DNA of 64,000 nucleotides from an uncultured Christensenellaceae bacterium (GCA_944381325.1 CALWKS010000004.1:257020-321019); one strand, 5' to 3'. Positions 36,571 through 46,302 are shown, numbered from the stretch's first letter. A program made the numbers and translations. Notes: generated by a model not told the origin, from the sequence alone.

Positions 36571-38316
36571 TTACAGAAGTTTGCTTTCAGCCGCTTCGAG
36601 AACTGCCTTCCTGCGCTTCTCCGCTTCGTCAGCGGTCTTTGCGTTTACCGATACGTAAACTTTGAGCTTGGGCTCTGTGCCGCTGGGTCTTATGCATACC
36701 CACTCGTCATTGCCGAGAGTGTATTTGATGACGTTGGTTTCAGGTAGAGTTATCGGCGCGGTCTTTCCGTCTGCAAAAGTCTCCACTCTCTTTTTGAAGT
36801 CAAGCTTGGAAACCGTCTTTATGTCTGCAAACTCAGTGAAATATTCGGCTCTCGCCTTCTCCATAATCTCAGCCATCTTCTGCATGCCGTCCAGTCCTTT
36901 GAACGCAAAAGACTTGCTGGTCTCTGCAAAATAACCGTATTTTTCAAATATCTCCTGCAGTCTGTCGTACAGTTTCTTGCCCTTATACTGATAATAGCAT
37001 ACCATCTCCGCAAAAAGCATGCTTGCAACTACGGCGTCCTTGTCTCTCGCGTGAGTGCCGGAAAGGTAGCCGTAACTCTCTTCGTAGCCGAACATAAAGG
37101 TATGTTTGCCGTTGCTTTCCCACTCTTTTATCTTTTCGCCGATGAACTTGAAGCCGGTGAGCACGTCGTAAACGGTCATGCCGTAGCTCTTTGCTATCTT
37201 ATCCGCAAGGTTTGTCGTAACTATAGTCTTTACGACTGCGCCGTTTGACGGCAGGTCTCCTCTCTCCTGATGTCTAAGAAGTATATAGTCGAGCAGGAGC
37301 GCGCCTATCTGATTGCCCGTAAGCAGTACGAATTCTCCCTTGTCGTTTCTTACCGCCACACCCATGCGGTCGCAGTCAGGGTCTGTGCCGATAACTACGT
37401 CTGCGCTTATCTTGTCTGCCAGCTTTATGCCGAGAGCGAGCGCGTCGGGCTGTTCGGGGTTTGGCATAGCCACGGTGGAAAACTCGGTGTCGGGATTCTT
37501 CTGTTCCTCGACTACTTCTGCTTTTATGCCCATACGCGCAAGCATCGTCGTTACAGGAACGTAACCGCTGCCGTGTATCGGGCTGTAAACGAGTTTCATC
37601 TTTGCGCCTTCAGCCGCAACCGCCTCAGGTGAAAGCGAAAGTTTTGATATCTCGGCATAATAGTCCTCGTCAAGGCTTTTGCCGATGACCGTGATATAGT
37701 CGTTGAGCTTGTAGTTGTCCTTGCCTTTTATCTCGCTTCTGTCCGTAGTGTTCACATCGGCAAGAGCGATGCCGAAATAATCCGTCTTGTCTATGAAATT
37801 CACGACCACAGCCGTTGCTTCAGGCGACATCTGTGCGCCATCCTCGCCGTAAACCTTGTAACCGTTATACTCCTTGGGATTGTGGCTTGCGGTGATCATA
37901 ACGCCTGCGATAGCGCCGGTATGTCTTACCGCATAACTGCACATCGGCACGGGTCTTACGTCTTCGAACATTCTTACTTTTATCTTGTTCGCCGCAAGAA
38001 CTCTAGCCGTTATCAGCGCAAACTCGAAAGACATTCTGCGCGTATCGTAAGATACGACGACTCCTCTTTCAGCCTCGTTGCCGCCCAGTCCGTTGACGTA
38101 ATCGGCAAGTCCCTTGGTAGCGCGCGCTACGGTGTATACGTTCATATTTGATATTCCGAGGGAGATAGTGCCTCTCATTCCTGCCGTACCGAACGCGAGG
38201 GGCAAAGTAAATCTCTCTTTGATCTCCTTCTCGTCGTCCGCAATTGCGAGAAGCTCTTTCTTCTCGTCTCCGCAACAGTTTTCAACCCACGTTTCGTAAG
38301 TCTTTCTGTATTCCAT
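36571..38316 (-). CDS. pgcA: Phosphoglucomutase/phosphomannomutase (alpha-D-phosphohexomutase)
   Basis: This 581-residue alpha-D-phosphohexomutase most likely interconverts glucose-1-P and glucose-6-P for cell-surface glycans and glycogen. It carries GTAGMRGTISLG, the phosphoserine loop MITASHNPKEYNGYK, the magnesium loop GTDPDCDRMG, the sugar loop FGYEESYGYLSG and the phosphate loop IRPSGTEPKLK. The length matches Firmicutes PgcA (about 575-580). The start is ATG 38316, with GGAGG 6 nt upstream; the frame's extra 12 codons are ignored. It follows the Na/Ca exchanger gene by 51 bp on the same strand. Mannose activity cannot be excluded. Confidence 0.94.
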   Translation of the reverse strand: MEYRKTYETWVENCCGDEKKELLAIADDEKEIKERFTLPLAFGTAGMRGTISLGISNMNVYTVARATKGLADYVNGLGGNEAERGVVVSYDTRRMSFEFALITARVLAANKIKVRMFEDVRPVPMCSYAVRHTGAIAGVMITASHNPKEYNGYKVYGEDGAQMSPEATAVVVNFIDKTDYFGIALADVNTTDRSEIKGKDNYKLNDYITVIGKSLDEDYYAEISKLSLSPEAVAAEGAKMKLVYSPIHGSGYVPVTTMLARMGIKAEVVEEQKNPDTEFSTVAMPNPEQPDALALGIKLADKISADVVIGTDPDCDRMGVAVRNDKGEFVLLTGNQIGALLLDYILLRHQERGDLPSNGAVVKTIVTTNLADKIAKSYGMTVYDVLTGFKFIGEKIKEWESNGKHTFMFGYEESYGYLSGTHARDKDAVVASMLFAEMVCYYQYKGKKLYDRLQEIFEKYGYFAETSKSFAFKGLDGMQKMAEIMEKARAEYFTEFADIKTVSKLDFKKRVETFADGKTAPITLPETNVIKYTLGNDEWVCIRPSGTEPKLKVYVSVNAKTADEAEKRRKAVLEAAESKLL

Positions 38317-38367
38317 CTTAGTCCTCCGTTGCAGGCAAAACGCCTGTTTCAAGTTTTTACCCGTATA

Positions 38368-39399
38368 TTATATCACAATAATAACTATATTGTACACAAT
38401 AAATCCCAAATACAGCATAAGCATTACGATCCCCTGCCATTTATACGTCTTTTTTGTCGCTATCGCGGGAACTACGAGGAGAGCCGCTATTGCCAGCATT
38501 ACCCATACCGCAACGTTTTTTGTAACTGCGTCTATAGGCAAACCGTCTCCCGATATACAAGATATAAGCCCCAAAAGCAACGTCGCGTTTATAACGTTCG
38601 CCCCTATGATATTGCCTAGTCCAATATCCGCAGTGCCCTTCTTCAGCGAAGTCAGCGACGTAACCAATTCGGGAAGCGAAGTGCCTATCGCGACTACCGT
38701 TATTCCCACGATCTGCTGAGGTATACCTATCCCCACGCAGAGACTTTGCGCATTGTCCACAAGAAGCATCGCGCCGAGAGCGATCGCCGCCGCACCGGCA
38801 AGAAAAAACGCTACCTGTCTGAATCCCGCCTTACCGCGCGCCGCAACGCAACCGTCAGGGATTTCGATCGTCTTTGAGTGAGCGCCTGCCGCTTCGTAAA
38901 GATTTAGCCCCACGAATACGACGAAAAACCCGAGAAGGACTATGCCTTCCCAAAGTTCTATCGCTCCGTTCGTAGCAGAAAACACTGACAGCGCGGCGGA
39001 AACACAGAGAAGATATATCCCTTTTAGCGCAAATCCGCTGCCCGCGCGCGGAGGTCTAACCGTCATCACAAGCCCGAGAATAAGCCCTGTATTGCACATC
39101 ATAGAGCCGACAGCGTTGCCTACCGCGAGAGAATTGTAGCCCTGCGTCAGCAAAGCGTCTCCTGCCCCTATGCCTTTGACGACCGACGTAACTGAAGTGA
39201 TTATTTCAGGAAGCGTAGTGCCAATTGACACTATCGTCGCGCCGATAACGATCTCAGGCACTCTGAGAGAGCGCGCTATCCCCACTGCGGATTCTACGAA
39301 AACGTCTCCGCCCTTGATTATAAGTATAAGCCCGAGAGCCAGCAGCGCGATGTCTGCCGCCACCGCGAAAAAGCCGTCAGCCTGAAAAGACAAATCCAT
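38368..39399 (-). CDS. Calcium/sodium antiporter, CaCA family
   Basis: This 343-residue inner-membrane exchanger has about ten helices and the two inverted alpha repeats that form the ion path: IGATIVSIGTTLPEIITS with GNAVGSMMCNTGLILGL in the first half, and VGITVVAIGTSLPELVTS with GNIIGANVINATLLLGL in the second. The acidic residues of both GTTLPE/GTSLPE motifs are intact, so it should be active. It resembles YrbG-type exchangers. The ATG has a GGTGG site. It lies upstream of pgcA on the same strand; no functional link is obvious. Confidence 0.92.
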   Translation of the reverse strand: MDLSFQADGFFAVAADIALLALGLILIIKGGDVFVESAVGIARSLRVPEIVIGATIVSIGTTLPEIITSVTSVVKGIGAGDALLTQGYNSLAVGNAVGSMMCNTGLILGLVMTVRPPRAGSGFALKGIYLLCVSAALSVFSATNGAIELWEGIVLLGFFVVFVGLNLYEAAGAHSKTIEIPDGCVAARGKAGFRQVAFFLAGAAAIALGAMLLVDNAQSLCVGIGIPQQIVGITVVAIGTSLPELVTSLTSLKKGTADIGLGNIIGANVINATLLLGLISCISGDGLPIDAVTKNVAVWVMLAIAALLVVPAIATKKTYKWQGIVMLMLYLGFIVYNIVIIVI

Positions 39400-39440
39400 A
39401 ATACCACCTTCAACTTTTATCGGTATATTTTAAAGAAAAA

Positions 39441-39460
39441 GAGCGGAAAATATTCCGCTC
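39441..39460 (-). terminator. Intrinsic terminator after the VanW gene
   Basis: GAGCGGAA and TTCCGCTC form an 8-bp stem with loop AATA; TTTTTCTTT follows on the minus strand. Confidence 0.8.
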
Positions 39461-39495
39461 ACAAATAAAATTTCCGTGCCCGTGTTTATAAATCC

Positions 39496-40407
39496 TTAAT
39501 CGTATGAATTCTTCACCTGCACTCTTGCCGCAACTCCTCTGTAAACGTCGCGGCGCACCACTTCTCTGTTTATCTGTTCACCGTCAATATAAGTGTATTT
39601 TACAAGCTCGGTAATATACCCGTTTTTTGCAGGCGATATCTGTCTGCTTTCAAGCCCGCCATCTATATTGTCCACATATTCCAGGACAGGCTCGGGCGGC
39701 GGAGTCGTTCTAACAAGTCTACTCTCGAATTTATATGTGTATCCGCTCGGTTTGCCGTATATATAAAAAGTAACTTTGTTGCCGTTTACGGTAGCGTTGA
39801 CGATCACGTCCTCTCCGCTGTCGTTAACAAGCACAAGATCTATCATATCCGACACAGTAGCGTCGCGCGACATAGCGCAATAGGACGAAGGCAGAGAATG
39901 CGCGCGCACGTGTTCTACGCCGAGTCCCGCGGTTATCCACGCGTTGTAAAGAGTTGTGGACACCTGACAAACTCCGCCGCCCACACCGGGAACGTAAACG
40001 CCGTTTTCTATCACCTTCGCCTCTTTGTATCCTCTTTCTACGGTACGTCTGCCGACAACCTCGTTAAAAGACAGCCTTTTCCCCGTTTTCACTCTGTAAT
40101 AACAGAAATTCTTGCAGGCAAGCGCGATATTGTAACTGCGAGCATAAACTCCTCTGTTGAATGTTGTGGAAAAAGCTGAAATCAGCGTTGCTCCGCGCCC
40201 TGCGGTTTCTTCTGCGTTTTCTGACAGTGCGAATTCAGCATTTACTTCTGCATAGTCAGCCGCGCAGACTTCTGAGGTATAACTTGCAACATCCGAATTG
40301 ACGGCAACTTCTGCGTTTTCAGCCCTGAAATCAACTGCCGAAAATGCTAAAGCCGCCGTGAGCGCCGCAAACATTATTGCCGTAAACTTAAAAACTTTTC
40401 TTCTCAT
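39496..40407 (-). CDS. VanW family protein with C-terminal G5-like domain
   Basis: This 303-residue secreted or membrane-tethered protein contains a VanW domain: KTGKRLSFNEVVGRRT, then the signature VPGVGGGVCQVSTTLYNAW and VEHVRAHSLPSSY. The last 80 residues (ITELVKYTYIDGEQINREVV) resemble a G5-like surface domain. The N-terminus MRRKVFKF plus a hydrophobic helix is a signal or anchor. The start at 40407 gives this basic start; the frame also allows a GTG at 40428. Neither has a ribosome site, and a TATAAT lies 3 nt before the ATG. Despite the name, VanW proteins are not proof of vancomycin resistance and no van ligase is present. The gene stands alone. Confidence 0.85.
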   Translation of the reverse strand: MRRKVFKFTAIMFAALTAALAFSAVDFRAENAEVAVNSDVASYTSEVCAADYAEVNAEFALSENAEETAGRGATLISAFSTTFNRGVYARSYNIALACKNFCYYRVKTGKRLSFNEVVGRRTVERGYKEAKVIENGVYVPGVGGGVCQVSTTLYNAWITAGLGVEHVRAHSLPSSYCAMSRDATVSDMIDLVLVNDSGEDVIVNATVNGNKVTFYIYGKPSGYTYKFESRLVRTTPPPEPVLEYVDNIDGGLESRQISPAKNGYITELVKYTYIDGEQINREVVRRDVYRGVAARVQVKNSYD

Positions 40408-40569
40408 ACAATTATAGTCTGCGCACACCGCTCTTTATATTGCGACAGATAAATTACATTTATTTCCTTTATTGATGAAAATGCCGAAAAACTGTTTCCA
40501 AACTTCGCAATTCGCAAATTGTTTATTAATTTTTATCTTGTCTTAGTCTGAGATTTCAGGCATAAAAAA

Positions 40570-40586
40570 AGCGGCGTTATGCCGCT
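40570..40586 (-). terminator. Terminator of the tilS-hpt-cca-rmuC-PHP run
   Basis: AGCGGC and GCCGCT form a 6-bp stem with loop GTTAT, followed by a seven-T run on the minus strand. Confidence 0.8.
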
Positions 40587-40626
40587 AGTGTTTTTTATGA
40601 TTTTATATCGTCAAATTATTTTAAAA

Positions 40627-41496
40627 TCACTCTCTGCCGCGTCTGAAGCCGTAAGGCTTACCCTCTCTTTTATACTCTCTGCGTTGAAGTCCCAGTCTTT
40701 CAAGCGCGTAGCGGTCAGGTCTGTAATCCACGTCTCCGGGCTCAATGCCTTTCTTGTTAGCTCCGTGATAATCTGTTCCGCCCGTTGCTATGAGCCTGTT
40801 CTTCTTTGCCATTTCATAGAGCTTAAGGGTGTCGTCAAGGCTGTGCGTGGGATAATACACTTCCATTCCGTCTAAGCCGTAAGTCTTGAGCCCCTCGATA
40901 AGGTCTTTTAGTCTTCCCTTCTGACAGAACACGAGAGGATGCGCTATGACGGCAACGCCGCCTGCCGCCTTTATCAGCTTTACGCCTTCTAGCGGAGTTA
41001 TTCTCTTTGACGGAACGTAAGCTATGCCCCTCTCGCCGATATAGCGGTCAAAGGCTTCGGTAATTGTCTGACAATGTCCTTTCGCAAGCAGTTGCTTTGC
41101 AATATGCATACGTCCGACAGTGCCGACGCGGTCAAAGATCTTTTCTTCGTCCAGCTCTATATTGTACTTTCTCAGGTTGTTCAGGATCGCCTTTATCCTG
41201 TCGTGGCGCTGAACTTCTATTTCGTTGAGACGAGTGCAAAGCATATCGTTGGTGCAGTCTATGTTATAGCCCAGGATATGCACTTCGCATATGGCGTAAG
41301 TGCTTATTTCTATCCCCGTAATCACTTTCACGCCCTGCTTTCTGCCCTCTTCCAAAGCGGCGCTCACGCCTTTTACCGTGTCGTGGTCGGTAAGGGATAT
41401 CAGGTCGAGCCCTGCATCCTTAGACTTCTTAACGATTGCGGATACCTCGTCAGTGCCGTCTGAAAATATGCTGTGCATATGCAGATCCGCTCTCAT
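40627..41496 (-). CDS. PHP-domain metal-dependent phosphoesterase
   Basis: This 289-residue protein has the PHP fold used in YciV-type nucleoside-bisphosphate phosphatases and 5'-3' exonucleases. Metal motifs are present: ADLHMHSIFSDG at the start, SLTDHDTVKG, a Glu in ITGIEIST, AVIAHPLVF and TGGTDYHGANK at the end. Length and order match the stand-alone family, not the DNA polymerase domain. Its ATG overlaps the rmuC stop by 4 bp (ATGA), so it is translated from the same message as the tRNA and DNA maintenance genes upstream. The in-cell substrate (pAp-like nucleotides or RNA ends) is inferred. Confidence 0.88.
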   Translation of the reverse strand: MRADLHMHSIFSDGTDEVSAIVKKSKDAGLDLISLTDHDTVKGVSAALEEGRKQGVKVITGIEISTYAICEVHILGYNIDCTNDMLCTRLNEIEVQRHDRIKAILNNLRKYNIELDEEKIFDRVGTVGRMHIAKQLLAKGHCQTITEAFDRYIGERGIAYVPSKRITPLEGVKLIKAAGGVAVIAHPLVFCQKGRLKDLIEGLKTYGLDGMEVYYPTHSLDDTLKLYEMAKKNRLIATGGTDYHGANKKGIEPGDVDYRPDRYALERLGLQRREYKREGKPYGFRRGRE

Positions 41497-42875
41497 TCTC
41501 CGTCCTCCCCGTCTTTGGTTGCCGCAACTTCGAGAAGCGCGACTTCTCCGCCGTCCAACTCTCCGACCTTTTTAAGATGCTTGTTTATAGACGCGTTCTT
41601 CTTGTCCAGATTGTCTATCGCGCCGATGACCTTTTCTGCATGACTGCGCACCTTTACGATAAGGTCGGTAAATCCTGCAAAGTCAGCTCTTATGCCAGAC
41701 ATCTGTTTTATAATCTCTGCGCTCTTTTTCTGTATCTTAAGCGACGTGAAGCCCATCTGCAGGCTGTTGAGCAGCGCAGTAACCGTAGTCGGTCCGCATA
41801 CGCTCACGCGCCATTTTGTCTGAAGGTCGGACACCAGCGCGCCGTCTCTTATTATCTCCGCAAACAAGCCCTCGTTGGGAACGTACATAATGGCGAAGTT
41901 GGTGGTCTTGGGCGGTCTGACATACTTGTTGTTTATGCTCTGCGCCTCTTGTTTCACTCGGTCGAGAAGAAGTTTTCTTGCCGCGGCAACGCCTGCCGTA
42001 TCGCCCTTTTCGCTTGCGTTTATAAGATTTTCGTAATCCGTTATCGGGAACTTTGCGTCGATAGGCAGATATACCTTTTCGCCGCCCTGACCTGGCATGA
42101 CTATCGCAAAATCCACTCTCGTGTTGTCCGCACGCGCAATCAGGAACTGCTTTTCATACTGATCGGGCGTAAGTATCTGATCGAGAAGACTTTCAAGCGA
42201 AACCTCGCCCCAATTGCCGCGTGCCTTTACGTTGGCGAATACGCGGGTAAGGTTGTTTACGCTGCCCGTAAGCTCCTTCATCTCTCCGAAACTGCGCTGT
42301 ACCGATTCAAGGCTCTTATTTATCTGCTCGAAGGCGTTCTTGACGCGCGTGTCGAGAGTCTCAGCAAGTTTTTCTTCAACCGTCTTTCTTATCTCGCCGA
42401 GCTGTTTTTCGTTGTCTTCCCTTACGCTCTTAAGGTCGTCGGCAACAGACTTTCTCATATCGTCGACGCTTGTTTTGAACTCCTTGCGCACCTGCTCCAG
42501 GTTGTTGCCGAAAGTCGTCCTGGTCGCCTCTTCGTTTTCCCTGAGAATTCTTCTCATATCGTCGAGAGCGCGGCTCACGTCGTCCCTGAAGTCCCTGATC
42601 TTGTCGCCGAAGCCTTTAAGCTGAGTGTCAAGAGATGTAACGGTGGCGCTGTTTGCGGCAGAAAAAGCCGTTACTACCGTATCTTTTGCCTGCAGGGTCT
42701 CCTTTCTGGTATTGTCGTTTATAAGGTTGATCGCGTCGCCGATGTTGTCGACTATCTGATCAGTATCGCCGTTCCCCTCGCCTTTTTTCTTAAGACAGAC
42801 AACGATGACCGCGACCAATGCAAGCACGCACGCCGCCGCGGAAAACGCTATCGTAAGTATTTCAGCTAATGTCAT
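41493..42875 (-). CDS. rmuC: RmuC family DNA recombination protein
   Basis: This 460-residue RmuC-type protein has one N-terminal membrane helix (ILTIAFSAAACVLALVAVIVV), a long coiled-coil (about residues 60-220) and the nuclease-like core with FANVKARGNWGEVSLESLL, VDFAIVMPGQGGEKVYLPID and KTTNFAIMYVPNEGLFAEI. RmuC limits DNA inversion or rearrangement; the biochemistry is not settled. The start at ATG 42875 is set by AAGGAGGG 6 nt upstream and leaves a 10-bp gap after cca; the frame's extension into cca is rejected. It overlaps the PHP gene downstream. Confidence 0.92.
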   Translation of the reverse strand: MTLAEILTIAFSAAACVLALVAVIVVCLKKKGEGNGDTDQIVDNIGDAINLINDNTRKETLQAKDTVVTAFSAANSATVTSLDTQLKGFGDKIRDFRDDVSRALDDMRRILRENEEATRTTFGNNLEQVRKEFKTSVDDMRKSVADDLKSVREDNEKQLGEIRKTVEEKLAETLDTRVKNAFEQINKSLESVQRSFGEMKELTGSVNNLTRVFANVKARGNWGEVSLESLLDQILTPDQYEKQFLIARADNTRVDFAIVMPGQGGEKVYLPIDAKFPITDYENLINASEKGDTAGVAAARKLLLDRVKQEAQSINNKYVRPPKTTNFAIMYVPNEGLFAEIIRDGALVSDLQTKWRVSVCGPTTVTALLNSLQMGFTSLKIQKKSAEIIKQMSGIRADFAGFTDLIVKVRSHAEKVIGAIDNLDKKNASINKHLKKVGELDGGEVALLEVAATKDGEDGE

Positions 42876-42885
42876 AAACCCTCCT

Positions 42886-44208
42886 TCAGTCTGCCCTTCC
42901 TGCAAGTCTTGCTGCAGCCCTGAGCAGAGCTTCACGCTCGTTTTTAAGCTTGCCGTCAATACTTTCCGCAAGCAGCAGAGAGAGCGCTTTGCCTATTTTC
43001 TCGCCTTTGAAGCCGAGATTTTTTATGTCGTCTCCGTTCACCGCAAGATCTCTTACCGTAAACGGAATTTTTTCCTCTTTCATCCTGTCGAGAGTCGCCT
43101 GAAACCTGTCCGCCCTGGGGCAGTCTGAAAATATCCCCGTGCCCAGGCTGTCCGTACGCACAAGCGCGATAAGTTTGTCAATCACGGCATAATTTCTGGC
43201 AACGTATCTCCTCAGCTTGTTCTCTTTCGCGTTTGCGTTTATGTCGTACATATGCTCTCGGACGAGAATTTCTGTTTCGGCTATCACCGCATTGGGATAT
43301 TTTAATCTCTTTGTTATCTCACGCGCGGTAACTGCGCCGTACTCTGCGTGATTGTGCATATTGCCGTCCTTCTTCCACGCCTCCGCTTTGCCAACGTCGT
43401 GAAGAAGCGCCGCAAGTTTTATGTCCTCTCTCGCCGCCGCCGCGGTGTGAAAGGCGTGTCTCAGAGCATCGTATCTGTGAAATGCGGCTGGCTGAGCAAG
43501 ATCTTCGTTGTCTGCTAGTTCAGGCAATATCTCCTTTAGCACTCCAGTCTGAAGAGCAAGCTCCAGTGCCGTGCACAGATTTTTACCCTGCAAAGTCTTA
43601 TCGAGTTCATCCCTTATACGCTCTTTTGAAACGTCTGAAAGTCTGCCGACAAGTTCTTTCGCCGCGTTTGTTGCCTCATAATCGGGCGCAAACCCCAGCG
43701 TGGACACAAAGCGGATAAGACGCATTATCCTCAGTCCGTCCTCGCTGAAAACGTCTTTTGCCGCACGCGTGGTGCGAAGGACTTTGTTCTCTATATCCGC
43801 AACTCCCCCGAGAGGGTCGACGATTTTTCTGCTTTCAACATCAAAATAAACCGCGTTGCAACAAAAATCGCGCCGCCTGCAATCTTCTTCTATATCGCTT
43901 GTAAACACGACCTCGTCAGGCTTGTGAACGCCGCTCCCCTCCGGGTAGCTGTCTGTCCTGAACGTGGTATGCTCGAAGCGCACCCCTCCGCCCGATATTA
44001 TCAGCGTGCCCAGCTTGGGCGAACTGTCGCATACTCTGAACGCGCTGCCTTCGAGCGCGGACTTCACCTCGTCGGGCTTTGCGGCGCTTGCAAGATCGAA
44101 GTCCTGAGTTTCAACTCCCCTCAGATAGTCGCGCACCGCTCCCCCGACCAGATACAGCCTGGACGGAAAGCATTTTGCGAGTTTTTCGAGTGCGGGAGAA
44201 ATCTTCAT
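42886..44208 (-). CDS. cca: CCA tRNA nucleotidyltransferase with HD domain
   Basis: This 440-residue enzyme adds or repairs the 3' CCA of tRNA. The head has LYLVGGAVRDYLRG, the catalytic DFDLASAA, and RRRDFCCNAVYFD; ATP and CTP recognition lies in EDGLRIMRLIRF. The second half has an HD phosphohydrolase motif (LAALLHDVGKAEAW). The one tRNA in the window already encodes its CCA, so the enzyme may mainly repair. It starts 6 bp after hpt and ends 10 bp before rmuC. Confidence 0.94.
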   Translation of the reverse strand: MKISPALEKLAKCFPSRLYLVGGAVRDYLRGVETQDFDLASAAKPDEVKSALEGSAFRVCDSSPKLGTLIISGGGVRFEHTTFRTDSYPEGSGVHKPDEVVFTSDIEEDCRRRDFCCNAVYFDVESRKIVDPLGGVADIENKVLRTTRAAKDVFSEDGLRIMRLIRFVSTLGFAPDYEATNAAKELVGRLSDVSKERIRDELDKTLQGKNLCTALELALQTGVLKEILPELADNEDLAQPAAFHRYDALRHAFHTAAAAREDIKLAALLHDVGKAEAWKKDGNMHNHAEYGAVTAREITKRLKYPNAVIAETEILVREHMYDINANAKENKLRRYVARNYAVIDKLIALVRTDSLGTGIFSDCPRADRFQATLDRMKEEKIPFTVRDLAVNGDDIKNLGFKGEKIGKALSLLLAESIDGKLKNEREALLRAAARLAGRAD

Positions 44209-44214
44209 ATTATA

Positions 44215-44751
44215 TCAGTTTCCTTGCGGTTTAAGAGTGCATACTTCAGGGAGATTGCGGTATTTTTCAGCATAATCGAGACCGTAACCGACAACGAATT
44301 CGTCGGGGATCTTAAATCCCACATAGTCGCCTTCAAAGTCAACCTTTCTTCTCGACGGCTTGTCCAGAAGGGAGCAGACTTTGAGACTTTCAGGCGCACG
44401 CGTTGCCAGCATTTTGGTAAGAGTCTTGAGGGTAACGCCTGTATCGATTATGTCTTCGACAAGGATAACGTTCTTGCCTGAGATGTCGTATTTTATATCC
44501 TTGGATATTTTTACGCTTCCGCTTGTCGTCATACCTGCGCCGTAACTTGAAGCGACGATCGTATCCACCTCGATCGGAATATCTATCTTTCTGATAAGGT
44601 CTGCAAAAAAGACCATTGCACCCGTAAGTACGCAGATCATTATAAGGCTCTTGCCGCGGTACTCATCGGTTATCTGCTTTGCGAGTTCTTCTGTTCTCTT
44701 TTCAATGCTTTCTTTTGAAATCAATACTTTTTCTACGTTGCTGTCGTGCAT
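44215..44751 (-). CDS. hpt: Hypoxanthine phosphoribosyltransferase
   Basis: Hpt salvages hypoxanthine and guanine to IMP and GMP with PRPP. The 178-residue protein has the PRPP loop NVILVEDIIDTGVTLKTL, the flexible loop SSYGAGMTTSGSV, LTGAMVFFADL near the start and PDEFVVGYGLDYAEKYRNLP at the end. The 27-bp distance after tilS and the order tilS-hpt follow the classical Firmicutes arrangement, although ftsH does not follow here. Confidence 0.96.
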   Translation of the reverse strand: MHDSNVEKVLISKESIEKRTEELAKQITDEYRGKSLIMICVLTGAMVFFADLIRKIDIPIEVDTIVASSYGAGMTTSGSVKISKDIKYDISGKNVILVEDIIDTGVTLKTLTKMLATRAPESLKVCSLLDKPSRRKVDFEGDYVGFKIPDEFVVGYGLDYAEKYRNLPEVCTLKPQGN

Positions 44752-44778
44752 AAAGTTCTCCGTTGTATAAATTCGCCG

Positions 44779-46080
44779 TTATTTCAGGCGTATGGTATCG
44801 AGGTATCTTTTGTTTATCGTATTTCCGTCCGTCTTTACGCTGTCGGAGATCTCGACTCCGCAGACTATAAGGACTTCGTTTCCTGCAGCTACGAGAGGTA
44901 TATTGTCTCTCTTGTGGCGCGGACAGCCTATATCCGTCAGATAATCGCCAAGGGATTTTTCTCCGCCCTTGAAGCGCTTGAATCTGTCCCCTTCGCGCCG
45001 CGTTCTTATAACAGCGTTTTCAGGTATCTTGTCAAGATCGAAGCAAAGCCTGCCAGATTCCGCGTCTGTTCTGACAACGTATCCGCCTATCGCAGTCTCT
45101 CCCTCTCTGAACGGTATTACCGCATTGTCTTTGGTTTCTTTTCTGTAGAAATACAGCTTATCCCTGTTTCTTTCAACCTCAACAAAATGGGGAAGACAGA
45201 CACGGGCACCTGTTTTTTTGTATTTAAGCGACTTGACTGCTTCTATATGCGTGCCTTCGCAGTCCACTCTTGCGCCTATCAGTTCGAGCGCGCGGAAGAT
45301 ACTGCTTGAAGCGACTGCAGACGGCTGATCGAGCGCGCTTACGTCAAGCACCGCCTCTCCGTCTTCGAGATAAGGCGCGTCGCTTTCTCCTCTGATATAG
45401 CTGCTTGCATAAGCCGCCTGACGCGCTATTGCCGCAAGCGAGCCGTCCAGGTTGAGATAGCATTTCTTGATGAGCGGTATAACTGTTTTTCTCAGATAAT
45501 TGCGCGTGTAGTTCTCGTCTGCGTTGCTTTCGTCATCGCGGTATTTTACGCCGCGTTCAGCGATATACCTTTCTATGACCGCCCTGTCTGTATGCAGAAG
45601 AGGTCTTATCAGAATGCCGTCGTCCTCTTTTATGCCGCATAGTCCGTCAATGCCGCTGCCGCGGAACACGTGCATAAGCACGCTTTCGGAAAAATCCTGC
45701 ATATGATGCGCCGTAGCTACCCTCTGCGCCTTGCCGCTGTTTACTAATTCGTTGAAAATCCTGCGCCTGATAAGCCTTGCGCCCTGCTCTGTGCCGTAAC
45801 CGTTTTCTTCGCAATATCCCTTCACGTCCTCACTGTAAACGGAAAGCTCTACTCCGTGCTCTTTGCAATACTGTTCGACAAGCGCGCAGTCTGCGTCAGA
45901 GTTTTCTCCGCGAAGATTGTGATTTACGTGCACTGCGAAAAACTCCCCGCGGTATTCACCCGAGGACACGAACCAGTCCAGAAGAGCCATGCTGTCTCTT
46001 CCGCCGCTTACGGCTATAGCGATTTTGTTGAAAGAAGAAAGCAGCTTTACCCCTTCTTCGCCTATAAGTTTTTCGCGCAT
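44779..46080 (-). CDS. tilS: tRNA(Ile)-lysidine synthetase
   Basis: TilS attaches lysine to C34 of tRNA-Ile(CAU), an essential step for AUA reading. The P-loop motif IAIAVSGGRDSMALLDW is near the N-terminus, followed by HVNHNLRGENSDADCALVE, ATAHHMQDFSESVLMHVFRGSG and a C-terminal tRNA-binding part (RREGDRFKRFKGGEKSLGDY). With the ATG at 46080 it has 433 residues; the frame also begins three codons earlier (46089), but that ATG lies inside TATAATG, a likely -10. If that -10 is real the mRNA would start at the 46080 ATG without a leader. hpt follows after 27 bp. Confidence 0.94.
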   Translation of the reverse strand: MREKLIGEEGVKLLSSFNKIAIAVSGGRDSMALLDWFVSSGEYRGEFFAVHVNHNLRGENSDADCALVEQYCKEHGVELSVYSEDVKGYCEENGYGTEQGARLIRRRIFNELVNSGKAQRVATAHHMQDFSESVLMHVFRGSGIDGLCGIKEDDGILIRPLLHTDRAVIERYIAERGVKYRDDESNADENYTRNYLRKTVIPLIKKCYLNLDGSLAAIARQAAYASSYIRGESDAPYLEDGEAVLDVSALDQPSAVASSSIFRALELIGARVDCEGTHIEAVKSLKYKKTGARVCLPHFVEVERNRDKLYFYRKETKDNAVIPFREGETAIGGYVVRTDAESGRLCFDLDKIPENAVIRTRREGDRFKRFKGGEKSLGDYLTDIGCPRHKRDNIPLVAAGNEVLIVCGVEISDSVKTDGNTINKRYLDTIRLK

Positions 46081-46279
46081 ATTATACATTATATACTATA
46101 TCGCTCAAAACCGCAAGCGGGATAAAGCGCGCTTTAAAGGACAATAAACGCGTTTGTTTCAGTTGCATCTGCTGAATATTTGCCGAGTCGCAAGCTGTTT
46201 TTGCACGCGTAATTTCCGCTTTCTAAACTAAACGCTCTGCAACCGTTCGATTTCATTTAAACCATTCAGCATCATAAAA

Positions 46280-46302
46280 GGCACGCCGTAAAAGACGCGC
46301 CT
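46280..46302 (-). terminator. Weak terminator after the unknown membrane protein
   Basis: GGCGCG and CGTGCC (read on the minus strand) pair with one G-U and are followed by TTTTAT. It is less convincing than the others. Confidence 0.45.

Noticed and set aside
39496..40407. Vancomycin resistance suggested by VanW
   Set aside because: VanW-domain proteins are common in Clostridia, and no D-Ala-D-Lac ligase, vanX or VanRS-like neighbour is present.
41436..42869. A 477-codon open frame on the plus strand opposite rmuC
   Set aside because: rmuC is well supported by motifs and operon fit; the opposite frame has no recognisable domain.
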